Shown: piece by piece, positions 48,825-57,387 of the stretch
Layout: each line of letters starts with the position of its first letter
Position numbering within the stretch: position 1 is the stretch's first letter
From: Paracoccaceae bacterium
GTDB taxonomy: Bacteria > Pseudomonadota > Alphaproteobacteria > Rhodobacterales > Rhodobacteraceae
DNA: 64,000 nt
NCBI GenBank assembly: GCA_002402045.2
Contig: NVUX02000088.1
Coordinates: 1 to 64,000 of the forward strand
Direction of reading: 5' to 3'
Notes under the pieces: model-generated
Told to the model about the DNA's origin: nothing
The model's database searches: none
Seen by the model: only the letters and a program-made list of their open reading frames with translations
Translations under genes and position numbers: made by a program

Positions 48825-50405
48825 ATGCGTGATTATCAGCAAGATGGCCGCTCGGTAGTGCTAAGCCAAAATGGCATGTGCGCCACCTCCCACCCTTTGG
48901 CTGCTAAAGTGGCGGTGAACATTCTGGAAGCGGGGGGCAACGCTGTGGATGCGGGCATTGCTGCTGCGATGGTTTTGAATATTTGCGAGCCACAAATGAC
49001 AGGGCTGGGCGGCGATTGTTTTGCGCTTTTGCAGCCGGCACCGGGGGTGCAACCCATCGGGCTAAACGCCTCGGGTCGCGCGCCGGCGGGCCTGTCTGCC
49101 GATCGCTTGCGCGCGGCTGGCCATGCGACCATTCCCGATGGCAGCGCTAATGCTGTTACCATCCCCGGTGCTGTGGATGGCTTTGTGACGTTAAGCCACG
49201 ACCACGGTAAATTACCACTTTCCGAAGTGCTCGCCCCCGCAATTCGCTATGCTGAGGAGGGCGTGCCCGTTGCGCCCCGTGTGGCTTTTGACTGGGCCAA
49301 TGACGCAAGCCGCTTGCAGGGCACCGCCCGCAGCCGCTACTTACTTAATGGCAAAGCACCCAAGGCAGGGCAGGTTTTTGCTGCGCCCGACCAAGCCAAA
49401 GTGTTGCGCAAAATTGCTGCGCAAGGCCGTGCGGGGTTTTATGAGGGCGAAGTGGCAGAAGACCTGGTCAGCGCACTGCAAGCCGCGGGCGGCAGCCATA
49501 CGTTGGCCGATTTTGCGGCCACAAAATGCGATTATGTGACGCCAATTAGCACGGCTTACAAAGGCCACACCCTTACCGAGCTACCGCCCAATGGCCACGG
49601 GGCCACAGCACTTTTGATGGCCAATATCCTTGCCCATTTTGACCTTACCAGCCTTGATCCCCTCAGCGCTGAGCGCGCTCATCTGGAGGCCGAGGCCGCC
49701 AAGCTCGCCTATGATGCCCGCGACCGCTTTATTGCAGACCCTTCCGCCATGCAGCGGCTGGACCATCTTCTAAGCCCTGCTACGGCGGCTAGTCTTGCGG
49801 ATTTAATTGATCCAAATAAAGCCCTACACTTGCCTAGCCAAAGGCTGGAATCCGTTCATAAAGAGACCGTCTATTTAACCGTGGTTGATAAAGACCGCAT
49901 GGCGCTTTCCCTGATTTACTCGGTGTTTCATAGCTTTGGCAGCGGCATCGCCTCTGACAAATTTGGCATATTGCTGCAAAATCGCGGGGCGGGCTTTACC
50001 CTGCAAAAAGGCCACCCAAATGAGGCCAAAGGCGGCAAGCGCCCCATGCATACCATCATCCCCGGAATGCTGGGAAAGCCGGGCGAATACCTTATGCCAT
50101 TTGGCGTAATGGGCGGGCAATACCAGCCAAACGGACATATGCGTTTTCTTTCAAATATTGCTGATTATGGCATGGACCCGCAGGCGGCTATTAGCCTGCC
50201 TCGCAGTTTTTCCCATGCCGGTGAGCTGGCCGTGGAGGGCGGATATAGTGATGAAAGTCGCGCCAAGCTTGCGGCGCTTGGCCACTCTGTTATCAGGCCT
50301 AAAACCGCGATTGGCGGTGCCCAAGCCATTCGAATTGATGCGGAATCGGGCGTTCTTATGGCGGGATCTGATCCGCGTAAAGATGGCTGCGCCTTAGGAT
50401 ACTAG
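48825..50405 (+). CDS. ggt: Gamma-glutamyltransferase family protein
   Basis: 526 residues of the GGT Ntn-hydrolase family, which transfers or hydrolyses gamma-glutamyl groups such as glutathione. GNAVDAGIAAAMVLNICEPQMTGLGGDCFALL is the family N-terminal part. In place of the usual TTH nucleophile region the sequence around 49861 reads KETVYLTVVDKDRMALSLIYSVF, with T at the expected maturation threonine position. No signal peptide is seen, so it may be cytoplasmic. It lies directly after kdsA, probably cotranscribed. Confidence 0.88.
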   Translation: MRDYQQDGRSVVLSQNGMCATSHPLAAKVAVNILEAGGNAVDAGIAAAMVLNICEPQMTGLGGDCFALLQPAPGVQPIGLNASGRAPAGLSADRLRAAGHATIPDGSANAVTIPGAVDGFVTLSHDHGKLPLSEVLAPAIRYAEEGVPVAPRVAFDWANDASRLQGTARSRYLLNGKAPKAGQVFAAPDQAKVLRKIAAQGRAGFYEGEVAEDLVSALQAAGGSHTLADFAATKCDYVTPISTAYKGHTLTELPPNGHGATALLMANILAHFDLTSLDPLSAERAHLEAEAAKLAYDARDRFIADPSAMQRLDHLLSPATAASLADLIDPNKALHLPSQRLESVHKETVYLTVVDKDRMALSLIYSVFHSFGSGIASDKFGILLQNRGAGFTLQKGHPNEAKGGKRPMHTIIPGMLGKPGEYLMPFGVMGGQYQPNGHMRFLSNIADYGMDPQAAISLPRSFSHAGELAVEGGYSDESRAKLAALGHSVIRPKTAIGGAQAIRIDAESGVLMAGSDPRKDGCALGY

Positions 50406-50426
50406 CCAAGGTGTGCGGCGCTCCAC

Positions 50427-50475
50427 CGCGCCCGCAGAGCAAAACCCTCAAGGTGTGCAGTTTTCGGCGGGCGCG
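50427..50475. terminator. Bidirectional terminator-like hairpin between ggt and hspQ
   Basis: CGCGCCCGC (50427-50435) pairs with GCGGGCGCG (50467-50475). It lies between convergent genes, and TTTT and AAAA tracts lie inside the long loop. A direct repeat CAAGGTGTGC also occurs twice here (50407 and 50449). Confidence 0.5.
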
Positions 50476-50805
50476 CTAGTGCAGGTTTGCGCCCAAACTA
50501 TAATGCCCGTCACTAAATTCGCCAAACATTTCGTCCACATCCGGATGGCCAACCGGCTCTTCGCTATCATCACGCAACAGGTTTTGCTCGGAAACATAAG
50601 CTACATAATATGACGAGTCATTTTCCGCAAACAGGTGGTAGAATGGTTGGTCGCGGGCGGGCCTAATATCCTCAGGGATGTTTTCGATCCATTCCTCAGA
50701 GTTATTAAACTCGGCATCCACATCAAAAACCACCCCGCGAAACGGGTGCACACGGTGCTTTACCACCTGCCCTAAAGAAAATTTTGCGGTCTGCTGTTTC
50801 ATCAC
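50476..50805 (-). CDS. hspQ: Heat shock protein HspQ
   Basis: 109 residues of the YccV/HspQ family, small hemimethylated-DNA-binding proteins that modulate Lon proteolysis. Seen features: AKFSLGQVVKHRVHPFRGVVFDVDAEF, then PFYHLFAENDSSYYVAYVSEQNLL. It is divergent from the AEC transporter gene. The family is clear. Confidence 0.9.
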   Translation of the reverse strand: MMKQQTAKFSLGQVVKHRVHPFRGVVFDVDAEFNNSEEWIENIPEDIRPARDQPFYHLFAENDSSYYVAYVSEQNLLRDDSEEPVGHPDVDEMFGEFSDGHYSLGANLH

Positions 50806-50889
50806 TTGTATCTAACCTTTGGCTCACCGCATATATATAGGATGGCTGGGCGAGATGTCCACATGCTCAATGGGATAAGGATAACGGCT

Positions 50890-51771
50890 ATGCATCTGGC
50901 GCTGGAAGTTCTGCAAATTATTGCGCCCGTTATTTTGCTGGCAGGAGTCGGCTTTGCATGGGCCGCGCTTGGCTTTGAATATAACGTGCAGTTCGTTACG
51001 CGGCTCACGATGAATCTCTCTGTGCCAGCCTTGATATTTACTGCTTTGGTCAAAACTGAGATCGACCCTGACGCCCTACAAATCACGGCTTTAGCCGCTG
51101 CCGCAGCTTATATTGCGGTCGCCGTGATCTCGGCGATTGCCCTACGCCTCGGGCGCTTCAGCCAGCGCACATTTTTGCCACCTTTGGTGTTTGGCAATAC
51201 CGGAAACTTGGGCCTGCCGCTGGCGTTTTTTGCCTTTGGGCAAGCCGGGTTTGATTACGCGGTTGTGGTGTTTGCCGTCATGGCTTTCCTCTCCTTTACC
51301 CTTGGCGTGTGGCTGGTTTCTGGCAATAGTTCGCCACTTTCCGCGCTAAAGCAGCCCATTGTCTGGGCCACTGTGCTTGGCTCTGTTTTTCTTGTTAATG
51401 ACTTTGCTTTGCCGGCTTGGAGCATGAACACCCTTGAATTGCTGGGCAAAATTGCTATTCCGCTGATGCTCATCACCCTAGGCGTGGCGATCACGCGCCT
51501 AAAGCCGGCGTCGCTCGGGCGGGCTTTTGGGCTTTCAATGCTTAAGCTGGCCATCTGCGTGGCCGTGCCCGTGGGTATTGGCCTTTGGCTCGGCCTGCCC
51601 GAGGTTGCTTTTGCGGCGCTGGTTGTGCAAGTGGCCACACCGGTGGCCGTCACGTCTTATATGTTGGCCGAGAAATATGGGGCTGACGCCGCCGAAGTTG
51701 CGGGGCTTGTGGTGGTTTCCACCTTGCTCTCGGTGCTCGCCATTCCGCTTATTCTCGGCTTCATGTTGTAA
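50890..51771 (+). CDS. AEC-family transporter
   Basis: 293 residues with about ten hydrophobic helices in two five-helix halves, like auxin-efflux-carrier/malonate-type permeases. PPLVFGNTGNLGLPLAFFAFGQAGF is a typical family motif in the first half; PVAVTSYMLAEKYGADAAEVAG lies in the second. It probably exports or imports an organic acid; the substrate is unknown. The start at 50890 is chosen because a GGGATAAGG site precedes it; the longer frame from 50806 would add a charged leader. Confidence 0.85.
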   Translation: MHLALEVLQIIAPVILLAGVGFAWAALGFEYNVQFVTRLTMNLSVPALIFTALVKTEIDPDALQITALAAAAAYIAVAVISAIALRLGRFSQRTFLPPLVFGNTGNLGLPLAFFAFGQAGFDYAVVVFAVMAFLSFTLGVWLVSGNSSPLSALKQPIVWATVLGSVFLVNDFALPAWSMNTLELLGKIAIPLMLITLGVAITRLKPASLGRAFGLSMLKLAICVAVPVGIGLWLGLPEVAFAALVVQVATPVAVTSYMLAEKYGADAAEVAGLVVVSTLLSVLAIPLILGFML

Positions 51772-51846
51772 GGCCTCTTGATTTCGGGGCTCATTTGGGG
51801 CTTGATAGGGCCAATAATAAAAAGCAGTTTATATCGAGTCAGGCCT

Positions 51847-52416
51847 ATGCGTAAAACCGCCATCCTTCTGGTGCTTATCCTTGCTTCATGCGTGCGGCAA
51901 AGCCAGCCGCCCACGCGGCAGGATAACGCTTGCTCTATTCTCGACCAGCGTCCCGGCTGGCTGCGCGATATGCGCAAAGCCGAGGCGGTATGGGGCGCGC
52001 CGATTTCTGTCCAGATGGCGATTATCTGGAAGGAAAGCAGCTTTCGGTCCCGCGCAAAAACAACCCGAACTTTCTTTCTTGGCTCTATCCCCACTGGCCG
52101 CATTTCAACGGCGTTTGGTTTTTCGCAAGCGCTGGATGGCACATGGGGGGATTATCAGTCTGCCACCGGGCGGCGCAATGCGCGGCGCACGGATTATGGA
52201 GACTCAACCGATTTTATCGGCTGGTATATGTCCGAATCCAAGCGCCGAAACGGCATCGCTTTAACCGACGCCTATAACCAGTATCTGGCATACCACCAAG
52301 GGCAGGGCGGCTATCGAAGTGGCAGTTATCGTGGGCAAAATTGGCTATTGGACGTGGCCCGCCAAGTGCAAAACCGCGCCGATCTTTATGAGAGCCAACT
52401 GCCAAATTGTAGCTAA
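51847..52416 (+). CDS. Lytic transglycosylase-like lipoprotein
   Basis: 189 residues beginning MRKTAILLVLILASC, a lipoprotein signal with the lipobox cysteine at residue 15. The domain has an SLT-like layout: catalytic glutamate in QMAIIWKESSFRS, FGFSQALDGTWGDY, and DAYNQYLAYHQGQGGY. It would cleave peptidoglycan glycan strands from the outer membrane. The start at 51847 is fixed by the signal peptide. It lies alone between the AEC gene and convergent znuB. Confidence 0.85.
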   Translation: MRKTAILLVLILASCVRQSQPPTRQDNACSILDQRPGWLRDMRKAEAVWGAPISVQMAIIWKESSFRSRAKTTRTFFLGSIPTGRISTAFGFSQALDGTWGDYQSATGRRNARRTDYGDSTDFIGWYMSESKRRNGIALTDAYNQYLAYHQGQGGYRSGSYRGQNWLLDVARQVQNRADLYESQLPNCS

Positions 52417-52536
52417 AACACCTGTTTTTCTGTTCTGAGGTCTCGCCAAGCTCGACGATTGCGGCGCTCCACCCTTGCACGGCTTTGAGATATTATGCCT
52501 GCGCCGCGTCGCATATGCCGTGCTTGTGGCATAAAG

Positions 52537-53319
52537 TTATTTTTTTGATCCGAGGGCTGTGAACACAAATATCAGAGTTGCGACCACGATGATAGACGGT
52601 CCTGCGGGCGTATCTGCCTCCCAGCTCATCCACAATCCGCCCAGCACAGAAAGGCTGCCGATTAGGGCCGTAATTGCCACCATGCGCTCGGGGGTGCGGG
52701 CTAACGGGGCGGCGGCGGCGGCGGGCAGAATGAGCATGGCGGTAATCAGCAGAATCCCGACAAGCTTCATGGCCAGTGCCACAAATAGCGCCAGCGACAG
52801 GGTGAAAACCAGCTTATCGCGCAGCAATGAGCCACCTTCGGCGGCCATAAGCTCTGGCGAAAGTGTAGCATTCAGCAGCCCTCGCCAAGCGCTTGCAATG
52901 ACAGCCAAAATAGCCCCACCGCCAGTGGCGATCCAGATGATCTCACTGGTGGAAACCGTCAGGATATCCCCCAGTAGTGTGTTGATCAGATTTAGCCGCA
53001 CGCCGGGTAAAACCGCGGCAACCACCAACCCGATGGCGAGTGCCGCATGGGAAAACACACCCAGCATGGTATCGGCAGCAAATCCGCCACGTGTGGCAAA
53101 TGTGATTGTGAGCGCCATGGCAGACGCCACCACAACCACGCCCACAATTGGTGGCATCGAAAAGCTCAATGCCAACGCCACGCCAAGCAGGGCGGCGTGG
53201 CCGGTGGCATCTCCAAAATAGGCCATCCGGCGCCAAACTACGAGGCAGCCAAGTGGCGCTGCAACCCATGCAACCAGCAGCCCCGCCACGGCGGCTTTTA
53301 AAAGGAAGGGGTCAATCAT
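52537..53319 (-). CDS. znuB: Zinc ABC transporter permease ZnuB
   Basis: 260 residues with about eight membrane helices and the family features LGCLVVWRRMAYFGDATGHAALLGVAL and KLVGILLITAMLILPAAAA. It forms the channel of a zinc (or manganese) importer with ZnuC. The start at 53319 overlaps the znuC stop by 8 bases; the longer frame is a shadow of znuC. The binding protein gene znuA is not adjacent. Confidence 0.92.
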   Translation of the reverse strand: MIDPFLLKAAVAGLLVAWVAAPLGCLVVWRRMAYFGDATGHAALLGVALALSFSMPPIVGVVVVASAMALTITFATRGGFAADTMLGVFSHAALAIGLVVAAVLPGVRLNLINTLLGDILTVSTSEIIWIATGGGAILAVIASAWRGLLNATLSPELMAAEGGSLLRDKLVFTLSLALFVALAMKLVGILLITAMLILPAAAAAPLARTPERMVAITALIGSLSVLGGLWMSWEADTPAGPSIIVVATLIFVFTALGSKK

Positions 53320-54028
53320 GGTCGCAATGCTCGTGATGATGGTGCTGGTAGGGGGCGATGCCGGCGCGGGGGCCGAATAGCTGAAGGTAATTCGGGTCTT
53401 CTGCCACAACGCCCGGCGTGCCAGAGCAGCAAATATGCTGGTTAAGGCAGATCACGCGGTCAGATTGCGCCATCACCATATGGAGATCATGGCTAACCAT
53501 AAACACGGCCACGCCGGTTTCAGCGCGAATATCTGAAAGCAGCTGATAAAACCGTGCTTCACCGGGGGAATCCAGCCCTTGGGTTGGCTCGTCCAGTATA
53601 AGCAGATCTGGTGCACGCATCAGGGCGCGAGCCAGCAACACCCGTTGGGTTTCGCCGCCCGAAAGCGCGGCCATTTGCGTGTCTTGTAGGCTCTCGGCGC
53701 CGCATCTGCTGAGCATCTCACGGCGTCTTGCGCGATTGCGCTCACCGGAAAGCGCAATAAACCGGTCTACCGGCATGGGGATGAGCTGCTCCAACGGCAG
53801 CTTTTGCGGGGTATAACCAAGCCGCAGGCCCTTGCGGCGAATTAGGCTGCCACTAAAAGGCACCATTCCGATAAGTGCGCGTATCAATGTGGTTTTCCCT
53901 GCCCCGTTTGGGCCGATCAACGTTAGTGCCTCACCGGGGAGGATTTCAAAATCCACCGAGTCCAGCAGCACCCGCTTGCCACGCTTTACCGTTAGGCCTT
54001 TGGCAGCAATAAGAGGGGTTTTAGGCAT
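53312..54028 (-). CDS. znuC: Zinc ABC transporter ATPase ZnuC
   Basis: 238 residues with Walker A GPNGAGKTT, Q-loop, signature LSGGETQRVLLARAL, Walker B LLILDEPTQGLD and the switch histidine (SHDLHMVMAQSDRVICLN HICCSG). The C-terminal HHHHEHCDHD tail is metal-binding and typical of ZnuC. First gene of the znuCB operon. Confidence 0.94.
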   Translation of the reverse strand: MPKTPLIAAKGLTVKRGKRVLLDSVDFEILPGEALTLIGPNGAGKTTLIRALIGMVPFSGSLIRRKGLRLGYTPQKLPLEQLIPMPVDRFIALSGERNRARRREMLSRCGAESLQDTQMAALSGGETQRVLLARALMRAPDLLILDEPTQGLDSPGEARFYQLLSDIRAETGVAVFMVSHDLHMVMAQSDRVICLNQHICCSGTPGVVAEDPNYLQLFGPRAGIAPYQHHHHEHCDHD

Positions 54029-54107
54029 GGAAGCACTTTCAAGGGTCGACCCAAATTACCGTAAGCTACGCGCCGCCGCAAGCGCCCCTTTCCGCTTGCG
54101 GAAAGAT

Positions 54108-54140
54108 CAAAACCAGGGGGCTCGATGCCCCCTGGTTTTG
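54108..54140 (-). terminator. Terminator hairpin of the 54.1-59.0 kb minus-strand cassette
   Basis: CAAAACCAGGGGGC, loop TCGAT, GCCCCCTGGTTTTG: a 14-bp perfect stem with A/T ends that can act in either direction. It follows the AhpD-like gene stop and precedes znuC. The core GGGGGCTCGATGCCCCC recurs at 60914-60930. Confidence 0.8.
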
Positions 54141-54143
54141 ACG

Positions 54144-54707
54144 CTAGCGGTTTTGCGCGTGATATTCGGCATTTGGCTTCATATCTACAGCCGAGGCCAT
54201 CTTATTGGTCATATTGAAAAAGCTCGCAACAGCCGCCACATCCCAAATATCGGCTTCCGAGAGGCCCACATCGCGCAAGCTCTGCCGATCTGTCTCAGCC
54301 ATTTGCGCGCTGTCTTCTGTCATCTTCACAGCAAAATCCAACATCGCGCGCTCACGCGGTGTTAGCTCTGCTGCGCGGTAATTCATCACCAGCGCTTCGC
54401 CAAGTTCGGGCTTACCCGAAAGCTCACGCACCGCGGCGCCATGCGCCACGAGGCAATAAAAGCAGCGGTTAACCGCAGAAACAGCCACGGCGATCATCTC
54501 GCGCTCAAGCTTGCTTAGCCCGCTTTCTCCCAACATCAGGTCATTATACATGCCTGAAAACGCGTTTAGCTTGTCGATGTTATGGGCATAGGCTCGCAAC
54601 ACATTGGGTACCATGCCGAGCTTTTCCTTGCAAATGGCAAAGAATTTCGCAGTGCCTTCGGGGAGCGGGTCCATTTGGGGCAGATCAAGAGCGGTAGGTT
54701 GTTTCAT
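54144..54707 (-). CDS. AhpD-like/carboxymuconolactone-decarboxylase-family peroxidase-related protein
   Basis: 187 residues. AhpD fold with the redox motif CFYCLVAHG (two cysteines and histidine, about residues 82-90) and the peroxidase-related C-terminal part VGLSEADIWDVAAVASFFNMTNKMASA. It would reduce peroxides or act as a thiol-disulfide protein. It is the last gene of the minus-strand cassette, 3 bases after the GNAT gene, and is followed by a strong terminator. Confidence 0.9.
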   Translation of the reverse strand: MKQPTALDLPQMDPLPEGTAKFFAICKEKLGMVPNVLRAYAHNIDKLNAFSGMYNDLMLGESGLSKLEREMIAVAVSAVNRCFYCLVAHGAAVRELSGKPELGEALVMNYRAAELTPRERAMLDFAVKMTEDSAQMAETDRQSLRDVGLSEADIWDVAAVASFFNMTNKMASAVDMKPNAEYHAQNR

Positions 54708-54710
54708 GGT

Positions 54711-55439
54711 TTAGTCCTTTTTGCGATAGTGATAATGGCCGACTTCTTGCATGCCGAGGCTGCGATAAAGCCCGCACGCGGCGGTATTGGCGGTAATAGC
54801 GATGAGGCTGAAGGTTTCGGCGCCCTGCTCGGCAGCCCAAGCTGCTGCGGCGGCGGTCATTGCCAGCCCCAAGCCTTTGCGCCGATGTTTTGGCAGAATT
54901 TCAAGCGCATGTAGCATGGCCGATGTGCCATCCATAGCCACAAAAGCTGCGCCTGCGGGGCGGTCGTCAGTGCGTCCGAGTAAATATGTTTTTGCCCCTT
55001 TGGTGCGGGCCATAACCGCCAGCCGCCCCTTTTCAATTCGCCCGGCAGCCCAAATCTCTTTCATCACTTCCAGCGGGGCTTCGCTGCGAATAGCGGTCAA
55101 ATCTTTCAGGTCATGCTGCGCCAAAACCTCCACGGAGCAGGCAAACATCGTTACAGGGTCTTTTACGGTATAGCCGCGCGCCGCCAGTGTCGAATCCAGC
55201 TCAGCATCTTTCCCTGAAATCATAAATAGCCGCGCTTGGTTCAGCGCCAGCATAGAGCGCTCTGCCTCCCCGATCTCGGCCTCATTTGCTGGCCCGTTTG
55301 CTGAGGCCGCTGAAACCCTTTGCCCGCCATTTTGGCCCAACCGCAAGGTAAACGGGCCGCTTTCAAAATACCGCGCGGCGGGCCAAGTGGCATCTAGTGT
55401 TTGCAGAATTTCGGCCTCGGTGGGCGCTTGCCAGCTCAT
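54711..55439 (-). CDS. GNAT-family acetyltransferase
   Basis: About 242 residues. The C-terminal half is a GNAT domain: ALEILPKHRRKGLGLAMTAAAAAWAAEQG with the acetyl-CoA-binding RxxGxG/A, then ANTAACGLYRSLGMQEVGHYHYRKK. The N-terminal half is degenerate, as in GNAT pairs. The start at 55439 overlaps the upstream stop (ATGA). Substrate unknown. Confidence 0.85.
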   Translation of the reverse strand: MSWQAPTEAEILQTLDATWPAARYFESGPFTLRLGQNGGQRVSAASANGPANEAEIGEAERSMLALNQARLFMISGKDAELDSTLAARGYTVKDPVTMFACSVEVLAQHDLKDLTAIRSEAPLEVMKEIWAAGRIEKGRLAVMARTKGAKTYLLGRTDDRPAGAAFVAMDGTSAMLHALEILPKHRRKGLGLAMTAAAAAWAAEQGAETFSLIAITANTAACGLYRSLGMQEVGHYHYRKKD

Positions 55440-56587
55440 ATCACGCATTTCTCCAGCAGGGGTTCACCCCGCAAAATACGTTCATACCCAAGCTTGGTCA
55501 GATCAAGGGTTTTATAGGCCCCCAGCGCTACCAGCTCTGCCACGCCGCGCCCAATTGCGGGGGCTTGCTGCAAGCCGTGGCCCGAAAACCCGTTGGCGAA
55601 ATAGAAATTACTTATCTCCGGATGCGCGCCCGTTACAGCGTTTTGGTCGAGCACATTATAGGCATAATGCCCCGCCCACATGGCCTGCATCTTTATCGCT
55701 TCAAAGGCGGGGCTGCGGGCAGCCAGGGCTGGCCAGATGATCTCTTCGAACTCTTGAAAGCGCGGCTCAAAATCGTCATGCGCCACCGCGGGGTCATCTT
55801 CGGGGCCACAACCGCATAAAAAATGCTGGCCTTCGGGGCGCACCCACACGCCGGTTGGGTCAATCATCAAGGGCAGACCAGCCTCTGGTGCGACGGCACA
55901 ATCGAAGGTGAAATTTGTACGTTTTCGCGGCTCCACGGGCAGCATAATGCCTGCCATTTCGGAAATTTCAGCGGCATAAGGCCCAGCGGCATTAATAAAA
56001 GCCCCGCAGGAAATCTCGGCACCTGAAGCCAGCTTCACCGCGTGCACTTTACCCGATTGCACGCTTAAGCCGACCACCTTGTCGTTTAGCCGCGTTACGG
56101 TCGAGTTGGCCTGATAGCCCTGCATCAGGCCAACCGAGTCAAACCAGCCTTCGCCAGAAAGGCCAAGGCTGGCGAGGGTCAGGTCTTCGGTATTGAGGTG
56201 TGGAAAGCGGGTTTTCAGTTCATCGGGGGAAAGCAGATCAACATCGGCCCCCTCCGCCCGCTGCACCGCGTGGTTTTCACGTAATACCTGCGCGCCGGAG
56301 TCGGTGTCGCTGAGGTAAAGGTATCCTTGCTCGCGCAGGTTCAAATCCAGCCCCCAGCGGGCGGGCGTATCTTTGATGAAAGCCACGCCAAACTGGCTAA
56401 TTGCCACATTCAGCGAGTCCGAAAATTGCTGCCGTATGCCACTGGCCGAAAGCGCGGTGGAGCTGTGCTGGAAGCTCGGGTCGCGCTCAATAATCGTAAC
56501 GGATAGCTCTGGCGCTATCTGCCCGAGGTTCCATGCGATGGCGCTGCCGATAACAGCGCCGCCGCAGATGATAACATCACTTTGCAT
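55436..56587 (-). CDS. FAD-dependent oxidoreductase (DAO family, sarcosine/dimethylglycine oxidase-like)
   Basis: 383 residues. FAD Rossmann motif DVIICGGAVIGSAIAWNLGQ (residues 4-23), ERDPSFQHSSTALSASGIRQQFS, and the C-terminal FANGFSGHGLQQAPAIGRGVAEL. It resembles DAO enzymes that oxidise N-methylated or hydroxy acids. It overlaps the upstream SDR gene by 11 bases and belongs to a cassette with a ThDP enzyme; substrate not clear. Confidence 0.87.
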   Translation of the reverse strand: MQSDVIICGGAVIGSAIAWNLGQIAPELSVTIIERDPSFQHSSTALSASGIRQQFSDSLNVAISQFGVAFIKDTPARWGLDLNLREQGYLYLSDTDSGAQVLRENHAVQRAEGADVDLLSPDELKTRFPHLNTEDLTLASLGLSGEGWFDSVGLMQGYQANSTVTRLNDKVVGLSVQSGKVHAVKLASGAEISCGAFINAAGPYAAEISEMAGIMLPVEPRKRTNFTFDCAVAPEAGLPLMIDPTGVWVRPEGQHFLCGCGPEDDPAVAHDDFEPRFQEFEEIIWPALAARSPAFEAIKMQAMWAGHYAYNVLDQNAVTGAHPEISNFYFANGFSGHGLQQAPAIGRGVAELVALGAYKTLDLTKLGYERILRGEPLLEKCVI

Positions 56588-57386
56588 CGTCAGGATGTGG
56601 ATAATTGCTGAACCAGCCGCCCACTACTTTGGCCACCCGCGTGTCGGGGTCTTCGCGCTCGGTACTCGCCAAAATCTTTTCAGCATAGCTGTCGGCGCTG
56701 TCTAGCGGGCGATAGCCGATATGCCCTGCCTTGGCATTGTTCACGCAGTTGCGGGCATTGTCTGACGTGCCATAGATCACTGAAAACGCGACCCGAGGCG
56801 CAACCATGGCGGCCTCAGTTAGCCGTACGCAATCATCAAAGCTGAGCCAGCTCCAAAGCATGCGGCGGTCGGCGGGCTCGGGGAAGCAGGAGCAAATGCG
56901 CAGGTTAACGCTCTCAATACCCCATTTATCCCAGTAAAGGCTGCCGAGGTCTTCGATGAAGCACTTGGTCATGCCATAAAATGTATCCGGCCGGTGGCGG
57001 CCCTCGGTGTCTGGCATGGATTCAACATTGGCCATGCCCACGGCATGAATTGAGCTGGCATAGACCACCCGCTTAGCCCCGTGCAGCCGCGCGCCTTCAT
57101 ACATATGATAGGCAGCGGGAATGGTGTCTGTCATGATTTCGTCAAAGCTTTGCTCACGCGGCACACCTGCAAAATGCAGAATGATATCCACGTCTTTGGT
57201 GATTTCCAGCGCCGCTTCACGGTCTGAAAGATCCATCACGATCAGCTCTTCGCCCTCGGCGGCTTCGCCCATTTCCACACGGTCTACTAGCCGCATATGG
57301 GTGGTGAGGTGCTTGAGTTTATTGCGTAAGTGAGTACCAAGGGAGCCGGCGGCGCCGGTGATTAGAATACGATTGAATTCGGGCAT
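56577..57386 (-). CDS. NAD-dependent epimerase/dehydratase, uronate-dehydrogenase-like
   Basis: 269 residues of the SDR family: nucleotide motif ITGAAGSLGTHL, catalytic YGMTK, and family stretches VYASSIHAVGMA, CFIEDLGSLYWDKWG and RICSCFPEPADRRMLWSWLSFDDCVRL that match uronate dehydrogenase (Udh), which oxidises glucuronate/galacturonate to aldarolactones. The neighbours are not uronate-pathway genes, so a related substrate is possible. Start well placed; 1-base gap to the ThDP gene. Confidence 0.85.
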   Translation of the reverse strand: MPEFNRILITGAAGSLGTHLRNKLKHLTTHMRLVDRVEMGEAAEGEELIVMDLSDREAALEITKDVDIILHFAGVPREQSFDEIMTDTIPAAYHMYEGARLHGAKRVVYASSIHAVGMANVESMPDTEGRHRPDTFYGMTKCFIEDLGSLYWDKWGIESVNLRICSCFPEPADRRMLWSWLSFDDCVRLTEAAMVAPRVAFSVIYGTSDNARNCVNNAKAGHIGYRPLDSADSYAEKILASTEREDPDTRVAKVVGGWFSNYPHPDDAK

Positions 57387-57387
57387 G